From assembly GCA_951799445.1 (NCBI GenBank), contig OX637289.1, positions 1,302,001-1,366,000 of the forward strand: a DNA stretch of 64,000 bases, read 5' to 3'. Below the pieces are notes generated by a model. It searched no databases and was not told the origin of the DNA. It worked only from the letters and a program-made list of their open reading frames with translations. This stretch comes from Pseudisothecium myosuroides (lineage: Eukaryota > Streptophyta > Bryopsida > Hypnales > Lembophyllaceae). Positions 11,646 to 22,628 of the stretch are shown here, one piece after another (position 1 is the first letter of the stretch; every line of letters starts with the position of its first letter). The position numbers and the translations under genes were made by a program.

Positions 11646-12307
11646 ATTATAATAAACAACCAAAGTGAAAGGTGGTACTAAATGAAAGGAAAAACTAAAC
11701 CATTAATAACTTTTACAAAAAATTGAGAATTATTGAATGCAATGGCGAGAATCACTTAGAATTTTTATAAACAATTAGTATCTTTTATTTTTTATTTTAA
11801 TTAAAAAATTCAAAAGTAAGATTTAAAAACTGCTTTATTCTATGTGTATTTTTTACCTTCATTGCTCGCAAAATGAAACTTCCTATTATTCATAACTTTT
11901 ATTTCATTATTCGGACTTGAATAGTTCAAAGGTATTTAAGTAAGAATCAATCTATACCATCTAGTAAACTAATCAAGTTAATTAATCTTTTCGTAGAACA
12001 CAAGTTTACTTATTAGGTATCGGTTTGTCATTAAAATTGATAAAATCCTTTTAACTTTTGTAATATTTATTAGGATGAACTTAAACAAATCCTTGCATGA
12101 CTAGATAATCAATAGAACTTGAATGTCCAATTCTTGAAAATACCCAAACTAGACTTGTTAGTTCTTTAAGGGTTAATGAACAAAGGATTATTGATTTTTG
12201 AAAATGTGTCACTCTACGTTTATATGCCATTTTGCCATTCATTTCTAGGACAAGTATAGATTTCTCACCATATGGTTTAAACTCTAAACGTGAAATGGTG
12301 AATACAA

Positions 12308-13488
12308 AGAAGCTCGCAAGGAAGGTAGGAAGCTTTACCCAATGCACCACAAGGCAAAAAGTGTTACATTTTTCTCTTTCTATTGTTTATGAAAGGGTAA
12401 TATGAGTTGACGATGTGATAAACTGTGAATTCAATAAACAATAAATACATAAACAACCAAATTCTTGTATCTTTCCTACATGCTAATACATTTAAAAAAA
12501 ATTGATTTTATCATATGATTTTTTATTAAGGACATTATCCCAAAAGCATTGTCCTTCGTGAGACTCCCATGAAGTATAATAGACAAGTCTCTTTCACATA
12601 TTCCCGGGTACGCAAATCCCATATAATATGGCCCTGATTATAATCACTTATGATGCATTGTAGTCTAATTTCAAGGTATTCAATTTGTTTTAGTGTAGAA
12701 AATTCTTGCAGCCCTTTTAATAAGAAATCCAAAAACGTAATTATATATATAAAATGATATTTTTTTGGAGACAATAATAGCATTAAAACCTAATTATATA
12801 AATTTTTATAATACATGTATCATGGGACAAGGTACCCAACTTTTGGGCTTTTTAATAAAAAATTAATTTTAATTGGAGGAAAATCTTGTATAGAATTTTA
12901 AAAAACTATATACATGTGTTTCAATTCTTCATATATATTGTGAGTTTTTTCTCATATGTATGCAATTCAACATTTTTTACATTTAATTTATTTTTAATTT
13001 GGTCTTCACTCAACTTTTTGGTCTTTTTAATTTGATATAAATTTTACAAAAGCCGTCTTTTGAGCCTTTTTAATGCCAATGACCCCTGTGTATATTACTT
13101 GAGTTTCTTACCTAAGCACATACTATCATATTGTACATACCTCATCTACACAGGAAGTATGTATTGTACATTGTAGATTGTACAATACATCATTGTATTG
13201 AACTTGAATATTAAATAGTGTAAATAATGTATATGGTATAATATTATATATTATACAATAATGTATATTGATATTTCTCATGATATTCTCACCTCTTCTT
13301 TACTCCATTACCATGAGGTAATGCATTATCAAAATACCATGTGGTAATCCTAAATTATGAAGTTGGCCTAAACCATGAAGTAATGGCCAAAATTTTCCTT
13401 CCAGGGATCTTTGTTGTTATTTAGGAAGAAAGTTAGAAACGTATCATTCAATCCCAAGACAGATTAGACTCTACCTTCCTTGTGAAAA
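12308..13488. mobile_element. Insertion present only in module A, ends CAAGGAAGGTAG
   Basis: Compared with arm C (about 44.12 kb), module A has 1.2 kb of extra DNA splitting a TATGG-type MITE. Its ends carry inverted GCAAGGAAGGTAG and CTACCTTCCTTG, and GTGAA flanks both sides, compatible with a short target duplication. It contains the hAT-like segment at 12.60-13.12 kb and AT-rich palindromic sequence near 13.13-13.27 kb. I see no transposase. Confidence 0.5.
12603..13116 (+). mobile_element. hAT-like short element, copy 1
   Basis: Homologous over its length, on the same strand, to 63.33-63.85 kb. Ends are imperfectly inverted: CCGGGTACGCAAATCCCAT and the complement of the TTGAGTTTCTTACCTAAG end. 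Shared interior landmarks are ATATAATATGGCC, ATACATGTATC and AAAAGCCGTC. See the second copy for the target-site argument. No ORF is credible. Confidence 0.5.
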
Positions 13489-13913
13489 GTGCCAAGTTTG
13501 TGGAATACCACCATTTTAACAATATATCAATTCTATTTGAGTGCCTACTTTAAGATATTTGATGAATTAAATTGAGTATCCATTCTTATTGATATATTTG
13601 ACTTCCTAAATTAAATTTCCATTTTTAGAACTTTAATAGGAGTATAGAAGGGAGTGATTATCTAGTAGATTAGGAAGCTATTGCATATTTGCATGCAAGG
13701 ATTTTAAAAACATTTAATGGTATGTGATATAGAAGGCTTTTGAGTCATCATCTTTGTATATGGATTTTGATACATGAAAATTGAAAAACATAATTTTGGT
13801 GGTAATCTTGGAACATGACCAATTGACCATCTCCATAAAACTATTATAAATAAATCATGATTAATTATTTTTTAAATCATTTTATCTATTTTCTATAGAC
13901 TTCTCATACTTAT

Positions 13914-14687
13914 GGGTGATTGCAAGAAACACTTGTCCTATATCTTGTCCCTTTGTCCTTGGAAATTGATTTTTTTGCTCATAACTTTTGCATTTGGTTT
14001 GTCCATTTGGCATGGAATTTAAAATGAAGGATTGAAGGTAGATGCAGTAGTTGCAAACATTGAGTAGTTTTTAAAAAAATTCAAAATTAATTTTACTATT
14101 TTTAACCTGCTTCCAATTGGATGTCTACCTTGGCCATTTGGGGGGATTGTAGTCGTATTTTTCACTCAAAAATGCAAATTTGAAGCCACAAATTAGACAT
14201 GTTGGAGGTCTACTAACATTACAGGGGCTAACAAAGAGTTTTTATGAAAATAGCACCATGTTGGTTGCACACATGGAATCAAAGTGACCTTCCTTAACGC
14301 GAAAGCTACAAAGAGAGAAAAAATTTCCTTCATAAATTTTTTGGTGCAATGCGAGTGCACTCAGTCTTTTCTAGCAAAATGGCTTTTTTTATGGAATTTT
14401 TTTTAATTTTTTTTTAATTATTAAAAATAAAAAACTCCAGTGACCCTTTTTCTACTATTTTCTGCTTCCAATGGTTTCTGCAGTACTTCATAGTAGTCTG
14501 TAGTACTACATTATACAACATAATACAAAATCAACGGTTTAGATCTGTAGGCGCATTGAATTGACGGTTCAGATTTGCCGAGGCGCTGCTAAAACATAGT
14601 ATTGATAGTACTACATAGTACTGCCAGTCCTCTGGTCAAAAAACGTAGTTTTGAGAGAAAAATGTGAAGTATTTCTTGCAACTACCC
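13914..14687 (+). mobile_element. 4-bp-TSD non-autonomous element, copy 2
   Basis: Starts GGGTGATTGCAAGAAACACT and ends ATTTCTTGCAACTACCC, flanked by TTAT on both sides. Arm C at about 48.2 kb reads CATACTTATATACATTTC at this point, an intact empty site, which fixes the boundaries and the 4-bp duplication. The 774-bp interior carries no long frame. Confidence 0.85.
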
Positions 14688-14880
14688 TTATATACATTTC
14701 ACAACTTCACAAATCTCCTATTATTGAGATAACTAAATTTTGGAGAAGGTCAAGTACTAGAGCCTGCAAAGCCATTTGAATGATTCTATGTGAAATGCGT
14801 CCAGATAGTTGAAGCTTGGATGGCCGGTAACCTTGATATTTGATAATTAAACTTTATGTATTCTAGCCTCAAGTCCTTAA

Positions 14881-15772
14881 CCCCTAAAGGACCAAAGAGC
14901 CCACTTTGGGCTTTTTGAGAACTCGGGCAAGCTCTATTGACTTCATAATTTGAAATTTTTGCATGAATTTTTTAGGACTCATTATAATCTATGTGTGAAG
15001 CTTTGTTACATGTCGTTCCAATAAGTAATGCAAAAGTTAGAAGGATTTTTTAAATTTCAATGTCAAACTAGGCAGCAAAAAATATATTCCAAATTTTTAT
15101 TTTTATTTTTGAATTGTGTAGATTGATACCTATTCAAAAAAAATTAAACCTTTTCGATTTTGAATAATGAGGTAAGAGTTACAAGGAGTTTTATTTTGCG
15201 TGCAATAAAGGTAGAAAAAACATATAAAATCATCATTTGTTTTCAATTTTGAAAATTTTCAAATGAAAATGAAAATACAATATACTAATTGTCTGCTAGA
15301 ACATTCTCACCATTGGGATTAACCATTTTCAAATTCTTCCAAAAATTATTAGCATATTAGTTTTATCTTTCATTTAGTAATACCTTTTACTTTACAATTT
15401 TTTTACAAATGAATACAAAAGTTTTTTTGGTTAAATTTTTTTACATGTGTTTTCAACCCATTTTTCAACATATTTTCTAAAATGCACAACTAATACGACA
15501 TACGTGTTTTTTTTCTAAAAATGTTGAAAAACAAAACTTCACCTTTTGGAAGAACTAGAAAAGCCTACATTTTGAAGTTTAGTCACATTGATCTTGCAAT
15601 CGGTGGGGATATTCATTCTAAAATTTTGGGACAATGTACTTGTGCAAGTTAACAAAAGGATCCTACGGTTGAATTTGTTAAAAAATAAATATTGATGAAG
15701 ATTTTGACCTTGCTTTGGGGACGAGTATTTTGAAGTAGTTTTGGGCCTCTAAACACGTTGGTCCTTTAGGGG
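14881..15772 (+). mobile_element. TTAA-flanked (piggyBac/Kolobok-like) element, A-specific
   Basis: Begins CCCCTAAAGGACCAAAGAG and ends GTTGGTCCTTTAGGGG, with TTAA on each side. Arms B and C have the uninterrupted GTCCTTAACAACTTAG, so this is a clean insertion of 892 bp with TTAA duplication. TTAA target choice and C-rich termini are characteristic of piggyBac and also Kolobok elements. No transposase frame is present, so it is non-autonomous. Confidence 0.85.
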
Positions 15773-16082
15773 TTAACACCTTAGATAATTATTGAACACT
15801 AATTGAGCTGCCAACGATTAATTTGAGTTGTGCAAATTTAATTTAATTTTCAATTAAATTGAAATCAAATTAGTCTTTTTTTTCTTGAAACAGTTTTCAT
15901 GGCCCGAGCTTCACCTCACGACAAGCTCATTCATAGAATTAAGTAGCAGTATCCAATGTCCCCACTACGACGTAATTAAGCAAAGCTTCATCATTATTGC
16001 TAAACAACAATCATCGGGCAAGCCAAGCAAACTAACTGAGCTCAGAGACATTACGGCAGTCCAGCTGCCAAATTGCCAACGA

Positions 16083-16088
16083 TTTATT
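16083..16088 (-). promoter_or_regulatory. Possible poly(A) signal of gene 1, module A
   Basis: AATAAA on the minus strand, about 340 bases after the gene 1 stop. It is at the same position relative to the gene in B, C and D although surrounding bases vary. Confidence 0.4.
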
Positions 16089-16426
16089 TCAGTTCCGGCC
16101 AACAGCCCAAGTCACAATTTGGCGACACGTACTTATCTGTAGCCCAAAGTCCCAATTCGAACTAAAACAGATCGAGTGACTAAACCTAAATTCCATTAAA
16201 TTGGCGGTATACTTCAATAGTTTGGCTTCCTTCAGGTTTCAGGACGCTCGCCCAACAGAAATTTAAATCCACCGTACCTGTCCGATCCTAGTTTGTGCCC
16301 TGAAGGTACATGCATGTCACAAGTTTTGGTTCCAGAGTGTTGTCAAAGTAAACGAAGTTGACCATGCTAGCTACGTGACTGAAAGCCTTTGCAACGTAGA
16401 TTAACACTCTGTCACTCACAGATGGA

Positions 16427-16821
16427 CTAACTAATCGATTGCAAGAATTCCCGTACGTCGGCCTGAGTCTCCTCAACCAACTGGAGACCGGTCACGTCCT
16501 CGAAAACAGTTCGGGAGCTGGAGCCAGTCGACTTCGAAGTCGCAGCCATCGCGTTCTTGGCACGACGGGATGCCCTCCGGGCCGCCTTGTTCAATCGGTG
16601 TTGCTCCGTGGTCAATGGACGATATTTCATCGCTCGCTTATTCTCATTCTCCTTACTGTTCAAATGTTCAAAAGATACTGCTGAGCAAGTGCTGCATCTC
16701 GTTTGGCTTTGGCGACGCGTTCCCGCTGCAGCTCCATATACTTCGCAGATTTGTCAATGATGTCGCGATGCTTGTCCATGAACTCAGCCCGACTCAGGTT
16801 GCTCTCATTTGGGTTCTCCAT
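16427..16821 (-). pseudogene. Gene 1, module A: frameshifted copy
   Basis: From the ATG at 16821 the frame matches the intact copies for about 50 residues (MENPNESNLS... to the AALAQQYL stretch), then a tandem duplication of TGTTCAAA (16658-16665 and 16666-16673, plus strand) adds 8 bases and ends the frame with LLNI and a stop. The rest of the family sequence (basic patch RRASRRAK, end REFLQSIS) continues in another frame to 16427. Strand and distance to gene 2 match the other modules. The break is recent: the remaining sequence is otherwise undamaged, with few substitutions such as KSTG for NSAG. Confidence 0.8.
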
Positions 16822-18424
16822 GGAGGGACCTGGAGGGACGTCGACAGTGGCCCTAGTCGATGCAATCAACAAGCGCTAGCTGCAACACTGCAACATGAAC
16901 AATCAATTCAATCAAACATGGCAAGTACTGAACTTGGAGGTAAGGTTTCTTTGGAATTATTAAGGTCTCCTAGTGCTGTCAATGACTCTGATAGACAGAA
17001 TGTAATTGATTTCCAGCATCACCAGCTACACCACAAATGATCTAGTAAACTTGAGCAAGAAAATGAACCCAAGGTCGAACTGAGTACCTGTTGCTACGGC
17101 CCTGGAAGCGCATTTGGACTGGTGGAGCGCCTTCAAAGCCCAAGTCTCAGAAAAGTGTTTCAATCTCTGGTTGGAACCCCTTTTTATTTGTCTTTCCAAC
17201 TCGCGAGACCATCCATTGCTCGTCACACAAAACCGGCTGCCGAGATTGGTCTCCAACACGAGACTATGGCAATCGACAATGGCTTCGAGCGGCTTCGAGA
17301 TCCAACCGCCGAGGCGTCATGTAAACCAATTTATTTGCTGGAATTAATCTGGAATTCCTCACTCTCTAGAATTCTAGAGTTTCAATGCACATGATTATTT
17401 GAAAAGATAAGTTTGCCCGTCTCGGGGAGTGGGTAAAATGAGTAACTACCGAGTCTTTCAATCAAGCCAGCGCCAGAAATTCCACAACCGAGGCTAGTGA
17501 ACTGGACTATAAAGACTGGCCCTTGGCCCTGTAGAGACACACAATCATTTCAATCTTGGCTTTAAGTTTTTTGCTTTCAGGCCAGGGCTCTGAGGTCTTC
17601 AGGTACTTTGCTTCTCGATCGTCAAGCGATAGTAATTTGCAGGCACTCAGTGAAGGGCTGAAGGCGTGTAGAGCTGGAGACGATCTGCGGAGAACTCCCG
17701 GAGAACTATTCGGAAAAGGCACGCCATCATTGTTTCCTTCCAGGTATGTATGCTAATCAATCTCGTCTTTGTTTGCAACAAGTGAACGGGCCGTGTTTCT
17801 CCCGTCATGAATTTGTTAAAATTAAGTATTTGCCAGTTAGACACATTCACAAGATAGAATCGTCACAAATTTTCCAACCGTCCAGCTAGAGAGGAAGTAT
17901 CCAATTCAATGTGATATGTTCTCGCAAATGAATGCACTGATTGGAACTTGTGTTCGTATGTCACTCACCGTAGCATATTATATTCAACCCACAGCTAATT
18001 AATGCAGTAGAACGCAACTATATTAGACAAGGCGGGAACTGCATAATTGAATCGAAGCTCTAAATACCTAGATCTAGTGAAATGCAGATCTTGAGATTCC
18101 AGACCTGAGTCTAGAAATATTCCAAAAAATTCCTTGAAACCCTAATCCTTCTCATTTAATTTAACGAATATGGTGAAATGTAGTTCATGAAATGTTCCCA
18201 TTCCACTGTGTTCAATCATTGACATGTACATTTACTCTCCTTTTGAAGTTCGTCGAAATTGAACTAATAAGCTGGGAGCAGTTCCACCAACAAACATCAG
18301 TCATCTCGGTCCTCAGTTAAACATATATATTGAGAGCCGCCATCTCCCGTCCGCAAAGTGAAGCGAAACATTGCAGCAAGAGCAGCTAGCGAGAGTAGCG
18401 AGTCCCAGGCGGAGAAGCAGAAAC
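16822..18424. other. Divergent intergenic region, module A
   Basis: Conserved in all four modules between the gene 1 and gene 2 starts. It includes a block (about 17.04-17.40 kb) in which several frames are open on both strands; a 1-base difference between D and A/B/C (CTCGAGCC versus CTCGAAGCC) breaks the frame, so I do not call it coding. A small palindrome TCTAGAATTCTAGA lies near 17.37 kb. GT/AG-like sites (for example CAG-GTACTCAATTCG in B) could mark 5' untranslated exons of gene 1, but this is unproven. Confidence 0.45.
18323..18330 (+). promoter_or_regulatory. TATA box of gene 2, module A
   Basis: ATATATAT in the context AAACATATATATTGAGAGCC, about 95 bases before the ATG at 18425. 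The TATA and the following GAGAGCCGCCATCTCCC leader are conserved in A, B, C and D. Confidence 0.6.
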
Positions 18425-19012
18425 ATGGAGCCCAATCGGCAGCCGAAGACCGCAACTCCGGAGCCCATGGAGGCTCGATCATTGGCCGAGCCTTTGGAGG
18501 AGTCTTTCTCCAGCGCTGAATTACAGTGGCCGCCAGTCGATGTTCCACGACTAGCGCGGACCGTGAGGACCGTTGACAGTACCCTCCCGAGATGGCAATC
18601 GGTGAAGCCACACGCTGTGCTTGGGGTGAATGTGGCCACGGGTCCCCGCAGCAGCACAGGCGTGCGCCCGCATCGCCCGGTTCGATCCCCGTTGAGTGGG
18701 TTTCCTTCTACGCGCCTCTTCTGTCTTTCGGAAGCTGCACTTGGAACTGATACACCTGTTGTGGGTACGGCAGTGGGGACTCCAATGGGGACTCTGGTTT
18801 CGAAGATTCAGAGCTCCGATTGCTCAGCGTTTGCTCCAGTGGATTCAGCGCCAAGTGTGATTCCAGGCTCAGAAGTTTCGGATGTTGCTGGGGCGAGTAC
18901 TCCATTGTTGCAGCAGAACGTGAAGCTGCACCCTGTTCTTGGGTTTTATGTTCCCACCCGTCGCCGTACTTCTAGTTCCCGAGCCCGTGCAATCGTGTCC
19001 CTAAGCTGTTGA
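18425..19012 (+). CDS. Gene 2, long form: unknown protein with VLG repeat
   Basis: 195 residues from the ATG in a strong context (AAACATGG). An upstream ATG used in B/C is GTG here and the frame between is broken, so I start at 18425. The protein is proline-, serine- and arginine-rich without signal peptide or membrane segment. It has a conserved PEPMEARSLAEPLEESFSS stretch (about residues 12-30), a first motif VKPHAVLGVNVATG (about 60-73), a VGTxVGTPMGTLV run (about 113-125), a PSVIPGSEV segment, and a second motif VKLHPVLGFYVPTRRR (about 166-181), then a basic tail. The two VLG motifs look like an internal repeat. Copies in D and E keep the same protein features despite DNA changes. I do not recognise the family and assign no function. 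A spliced extension cannot be excluded. Confidence 0.55.
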   Translation: MEPNRQPKTATPEPMEARSLAEPLEESFSSAELQWPPVDVPRLARTVRTVDSTLPRWQSVKPHAVLGVNVATGPRSSTGVRPHRPVRSPLSGFPSTRLFCLSEAALGTDTPVVGTAVGTPMGTLVSKIQSSDCSAFAPVDSAPSVIPGSEVSDVAGASTPLLQQNVKLHPVLGFYVPTRRRTSSSRARAIVSLSC

Positions 19013-20217
19013 GTCTAGTCCCTGGAGGAAATTGTGAAAATTAGTGTCTGGCTTTCGGGAAGACGTGGCTGGGGCAGTGTTTGGGATATTTTTTGAGTTT
19101 TATCAGTTATTTTCCTTAATTTGATTCCAATATTGAACGGTTTATCAAGTATCAACTCTGGTTGTTTTTTCTTTTTTTTAGTTTTTACTCAATTAGATAT
19201 TCTGTAGGTATTTTCACCAATCTTTTTATCAATCTTTTTTCAAATTGCAACCAGTTTTTTTTTTTCTATTTTCAGCTTTAAAAATTAAGTCATATGTGTA
19301 CACAAGGTCTAAATTCTAGGTTCACTGTCTATGGATTTATGTTTCAGAACGTGTGTGTCTTGAAAGGAGCCAAAGCAAATTGGAAATTTGAAACATTGCC
19401 AACCGGCTTGATGAAATTGATTTTAGTTGCAGCTAGCGATGATTTAATTTTTTTTGGATTTTCCAAGATGATGTATGCGACTTTTGATCTTCGCTGGATT
19501 GATGGAGCCGTTTTCTTCTATATACACTCACTGGCTCACTGTAGATCATGTCCATTTTGAGATTTTGAGAGGTGAACCAGAACCACTCAACCACCTACAG
19601 TGACCAAGCTTCAAAACAGAAGTGTGGAATCAGATCGTTAGCAGCGAGTGAAGTGAAGATTCTATTATTTGAAGGTTCCGATCTTGAACTTTGATGTGTT
19701 CCTGAGCATATGTTTTTGATGAACGATGTTTGTTTGCTGAGGCGTGAGATCCATATATCGTTAATTTCGTTAAATTGGCTGGAGTCTGCGTCCAAAAATT
19801 GACTATTTCGTTAGATTGGCGATATTAATTCCAGTACTTTGGCGCAGTTCAGGATGCGCAGTCTGAACCAGAAATCTATACCTATCCTAATTTGTGGCCT
19901 GAAATTAGACCTCTGTGAACGTATGTCACAAGTTTTGGCCGTGCTAATATCTCCAATTTAACAAAAATTGACGTTTCTTATAAGTAGGACTTGTATAAAA
20001 TTATGTGTCAAGTTGCACTGCCTGGAAATTGCCGAAATCGTGGAATATCACCACTTCAGAAAGAAAATTGAGCTGCGACCACAAAATCATGTAGCCGTAT
20101 ATTTTTGGATGGAAATCATATTTTCAGCTACATATTAATTTGAACTTTGCGTATTCAAGTGTAAATAATTATAACTCATCATTTGGGACGTTTTAGAATG
20201 TCCAAGATTGCGTTTTG
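19013..20217. other. Gene 2 downstream region shared only with module D
   Basis: Inverted counterpart of 58.17-59.27 kb, absent from B and C. It starts with GC-richer sequence and becomes AT-rich. A short frame at 19.29-19.56 kb (GTG-led here) has a similar but differently ending counterpart in D; I do not call it a gene. It contains a TATGG-family relative. Confidence 0.5.
19803..19976. mobile_element. TATGG-family MITE relative
   Basis: Inverted ends TTTCGTTAGATTGGCGATATT and TAATATCTCCAATTTAAC resemble the TTTCATTAAAATGGCGGTAT terminus of the MITE family. The interior shares the CAGTCTGAAC and AATCTATACCTATCCTA motifs. The orthologous copy in D is at about 58.34-58.51 kb. Confidence 0.45.
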
Positions 20218-20484
20218 TTGGACTAAAATTTTCTGTTGTCAAACTTAACATTGGTTAAGGCCAGTAATACATGCTTGATACATGCTTACTGCATGCTTTG
20301 TTTGTATTTTGTTTTCAATGGATTGATACATCTTGAAGAATGTTTTTCAATAATCCCAAGAATGTTCTTCAAGATGTATCGCACAATCTATAAAAAACAA
20401 ACATAAACAAAACACGTACTGGCCTAGTGACCTTGTTAAGTCCTTAATCAATGTTAACATTACTAACAGAAAATTTTAGTCCAA
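20218..20484. repeat. Long hairpin (foldback), module A copy
   Basis: Arms begin GGACTAAAATTTTCTGTT and end in its inverse AACAGAAAATTTTAGTCC. The arms pair imperfectly outside (GGCCAGTA / TACTGGCC) and perfectly at the core GATACATCTTGAAGAA / TTCTTCAAGATGTATC around a short loop. The same hairpin is at 57.91-58.16 kb in D. It is non-coding and a candidate small-RNA precursor or foldback MITE. Confidence 0.7.
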
Positions 20485-20579
20485 AAAAAGTTTATGATTG
20501 CTAGGATGGAAAATTTTGTTGAAATGACTGTATTCCAAATGCCATTTTTCCAAATGTTCATTTCCTTCTTTCAACATCA

Positions 20580-20740
20580 ATTTCATTAAATTGGCATATT
20601 TCCACAAAATGTAATATGTTTAGGCTGTGCGTTATAGAATCTATACTACTCCTAGACTTTAGAGCATTGTGAGTTTGTGCACATGAATCTCATTTTTGGC
20701 GCCTTGAATCGTGCCAATTTAACAAAATTGTCCATTTTCA
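20580..20740. mobile_element. TATGG-family MITE relative
   Basis: Starts CAATTTCATTAAATTGGCAT and ends with inverted GTGCCAATTTAACAAAATTG. The interior has the family landmark AATCTATACTACTCCTAG. The counterpart in D is about 57.63-57.79 kb. Confidence 0.5.
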
Positions 20741-20765
20741 CCCTTCTGCTTTTACGCCATTTTAA

Positions 20766-22355
20766 CCCTTAAAGGTTTTTAACTGTGTTTTCACCAAAAA
20801 CGATCCAAAAGTGTCATTTCTAGTACAAGTACCAAATTATAGGAAAAAAAATTGAACACATGTAACCATAGGATCTTATAGTAGTATGCTAGTTTGAGAA
20901 GATGTGGAAAAAGATTCAAAATTTTCCACCATGTAGATTGCAAGATATTAGCGTTTGAATTGACAAAAATCTTTTTTTTGGCCCTTCAAAAAAACAGGTA
21001 GTTGTTCTTCACAAGGTCACATTTGTATGAAAAAATGTTCAAAATGGTAATTATCCTTTGGATTCATTTTTCAAGGCAAGTAGGTTATATGCTTAAAAAA
21101 TTTTAGAGTCTTTTAGAATTGTACAACATATAGGAAAAAATTAGTAAATAAGAACAAGTACAAAATGATTCAAAGCACTAAATTGTTAAGAATTTAGTTA
21201 TGGAATTGAAAAATGCCAATCCCTATGGTTGTAATGTTGTAATAAACAATCTACACCCAATCCTTTATTATTTTTCAAAAATATTGAAAATTGAATTAAA
21301 TAAAGGACTTCAAAGTTTATTTCAAAGTAGAGATTCCATAATTATGCAAGCTAAAACTCCTCATTACTTTCATCTCATTAATCAAAATTATGGAATGATT
21401 CAAAGCTTTCTACCACTGATATATCTTGAGAACTAATTTCAAATTTTATTTTTGAAAAAAAGATGATTACAAGAAACGCTTGCCAGATTGGTTGCATTTT
21501 GATTTTGGAATGGTATAACTTTTGAATTATAAATCCAAAGCCAAAAATAAAAAAATTGTTTTCAGATGTCTTGGTTAAATTTGTATCTCTTATTTTTCAA
21601 AAAATTTAAAAAATCATTTTTTATCTTTGCCAAAATTCTATGTCCAAGAATTTGTTCCAAAAAATACATACTTTGACATTTTAATTTGTAGAACTTCTTG
21701 GTGATGAGATTTGACCAAAAAAATAAGGTCAAAACCATCTCTAATGTTTAGAAGTGTGCGCGCAATGGAGGCCTGTTTGCACAAATGTGGAGGACATAAA
21801 ATAATGAATTTTTAGATGCCCTTTGGTAGGAACATGGTTGACTACTATAGGAATATACCACAAAAATTTTAGCTAAAAATCAATTAATTTACACCGCTCA
21901 ATAGTATAAAAATATCCTAAACGTCAAAGTATGACAAATTAACAAAATTGACTTTTAAATATAAAATGATTTTTCAAATTTTTTTAAAATAAGGAATACA
22001 AATTTAACCAAGACATTTAGAAAAAAAAAATTGTTTTTGGCATTGGATTCAAAATTCAAAAGTTATAGTGTTCCAAAATCAAAATGCAATTAAACTAGGA
22101 AGTGCTTCTTGTAATCATCCAAAATATAATTTTTAAAGGATTTTTTGAGTTGCCCAAAGACAATGAAAATTACATATCATACAAGAATTTTCTAACCATC
22201 TAGTCAAAAGTTATGAAAATTGTTGTGTCTTTAAGCTACTCCTTGGACACATGTTGTGTGAAAATTTCAAAGGAAAAAATAAAAAATTCATTCGTAGTGA
22301 GCTACAATAAATTGCTATGTTGCCAAAAAATGTTATTCAATTGGTCCGTTAGGGG
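20766..22355 (+). mobile_element. TTAA-flanked element carrying a nested insertion
   Basis: Starts CCCTTAAAGG after TTAA and ends GGTCCGTTAGGGG before TTAA. The 1590 bp include a 659-bp 4-bp-TSD element, so the original length was about 930 bp, like the D-specific copy at 56.49 kb. It is not at the same site as that copy: the ATTGACAAACAC-side segment lies on the opposite flank in D, so these are independent insertions. The frame at 21.2-21.44 kb is AT-rich with no homologue in sister copies, and I do not call it. Confidence 0.75.
21462..22120 (+). mobile_element. 4-bp-TSD element, copy 3, nested
   Basis: Starts GATGATTACAAGAAACGC and ends TGCTTCTTGTAATCATCC, flanked by A-rich sequence in which a 4-bp duplication (AAAA) is possible but not diagnostic. 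It sits inside the TTAA element. Confidence 0.65.
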
Positions 22356-22628
22356 TTAATGGATTGCCACCATTTTAAGGAAATGTTGGTTTGAATTGAC
22401 AAACACTTTTCAAAGTTTTGAAAGTTTTGAAAAAAGAAGTGTAAAAGGTTGTAGTTTCATGAAATTCAAACTCATGAAATGGAAGATAACTATTGATATT
22501 TGAAGAAAATCATCCTTTTATTAAAATCAATTTTAAAAAGGAAAAAAAAAAAAATACATTTGAAAATCTTCATAGAAAACTGTAGTTGATATGGTCAGAG
22601 ACAACCGCATTTGTTGCTGATTAATTAA

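Noticed and set aside
18670..18690. GGTTCGATCC tRNA B-box-like sequence in gene 2, and GTTCGATCCC near 30.96 and 60.0 kb
   Set aside because: The flanking bases do not form a T-stem, and no acceptor or anticodon stems are present at the right distances. The motif is not kept in module D inside gene 2.
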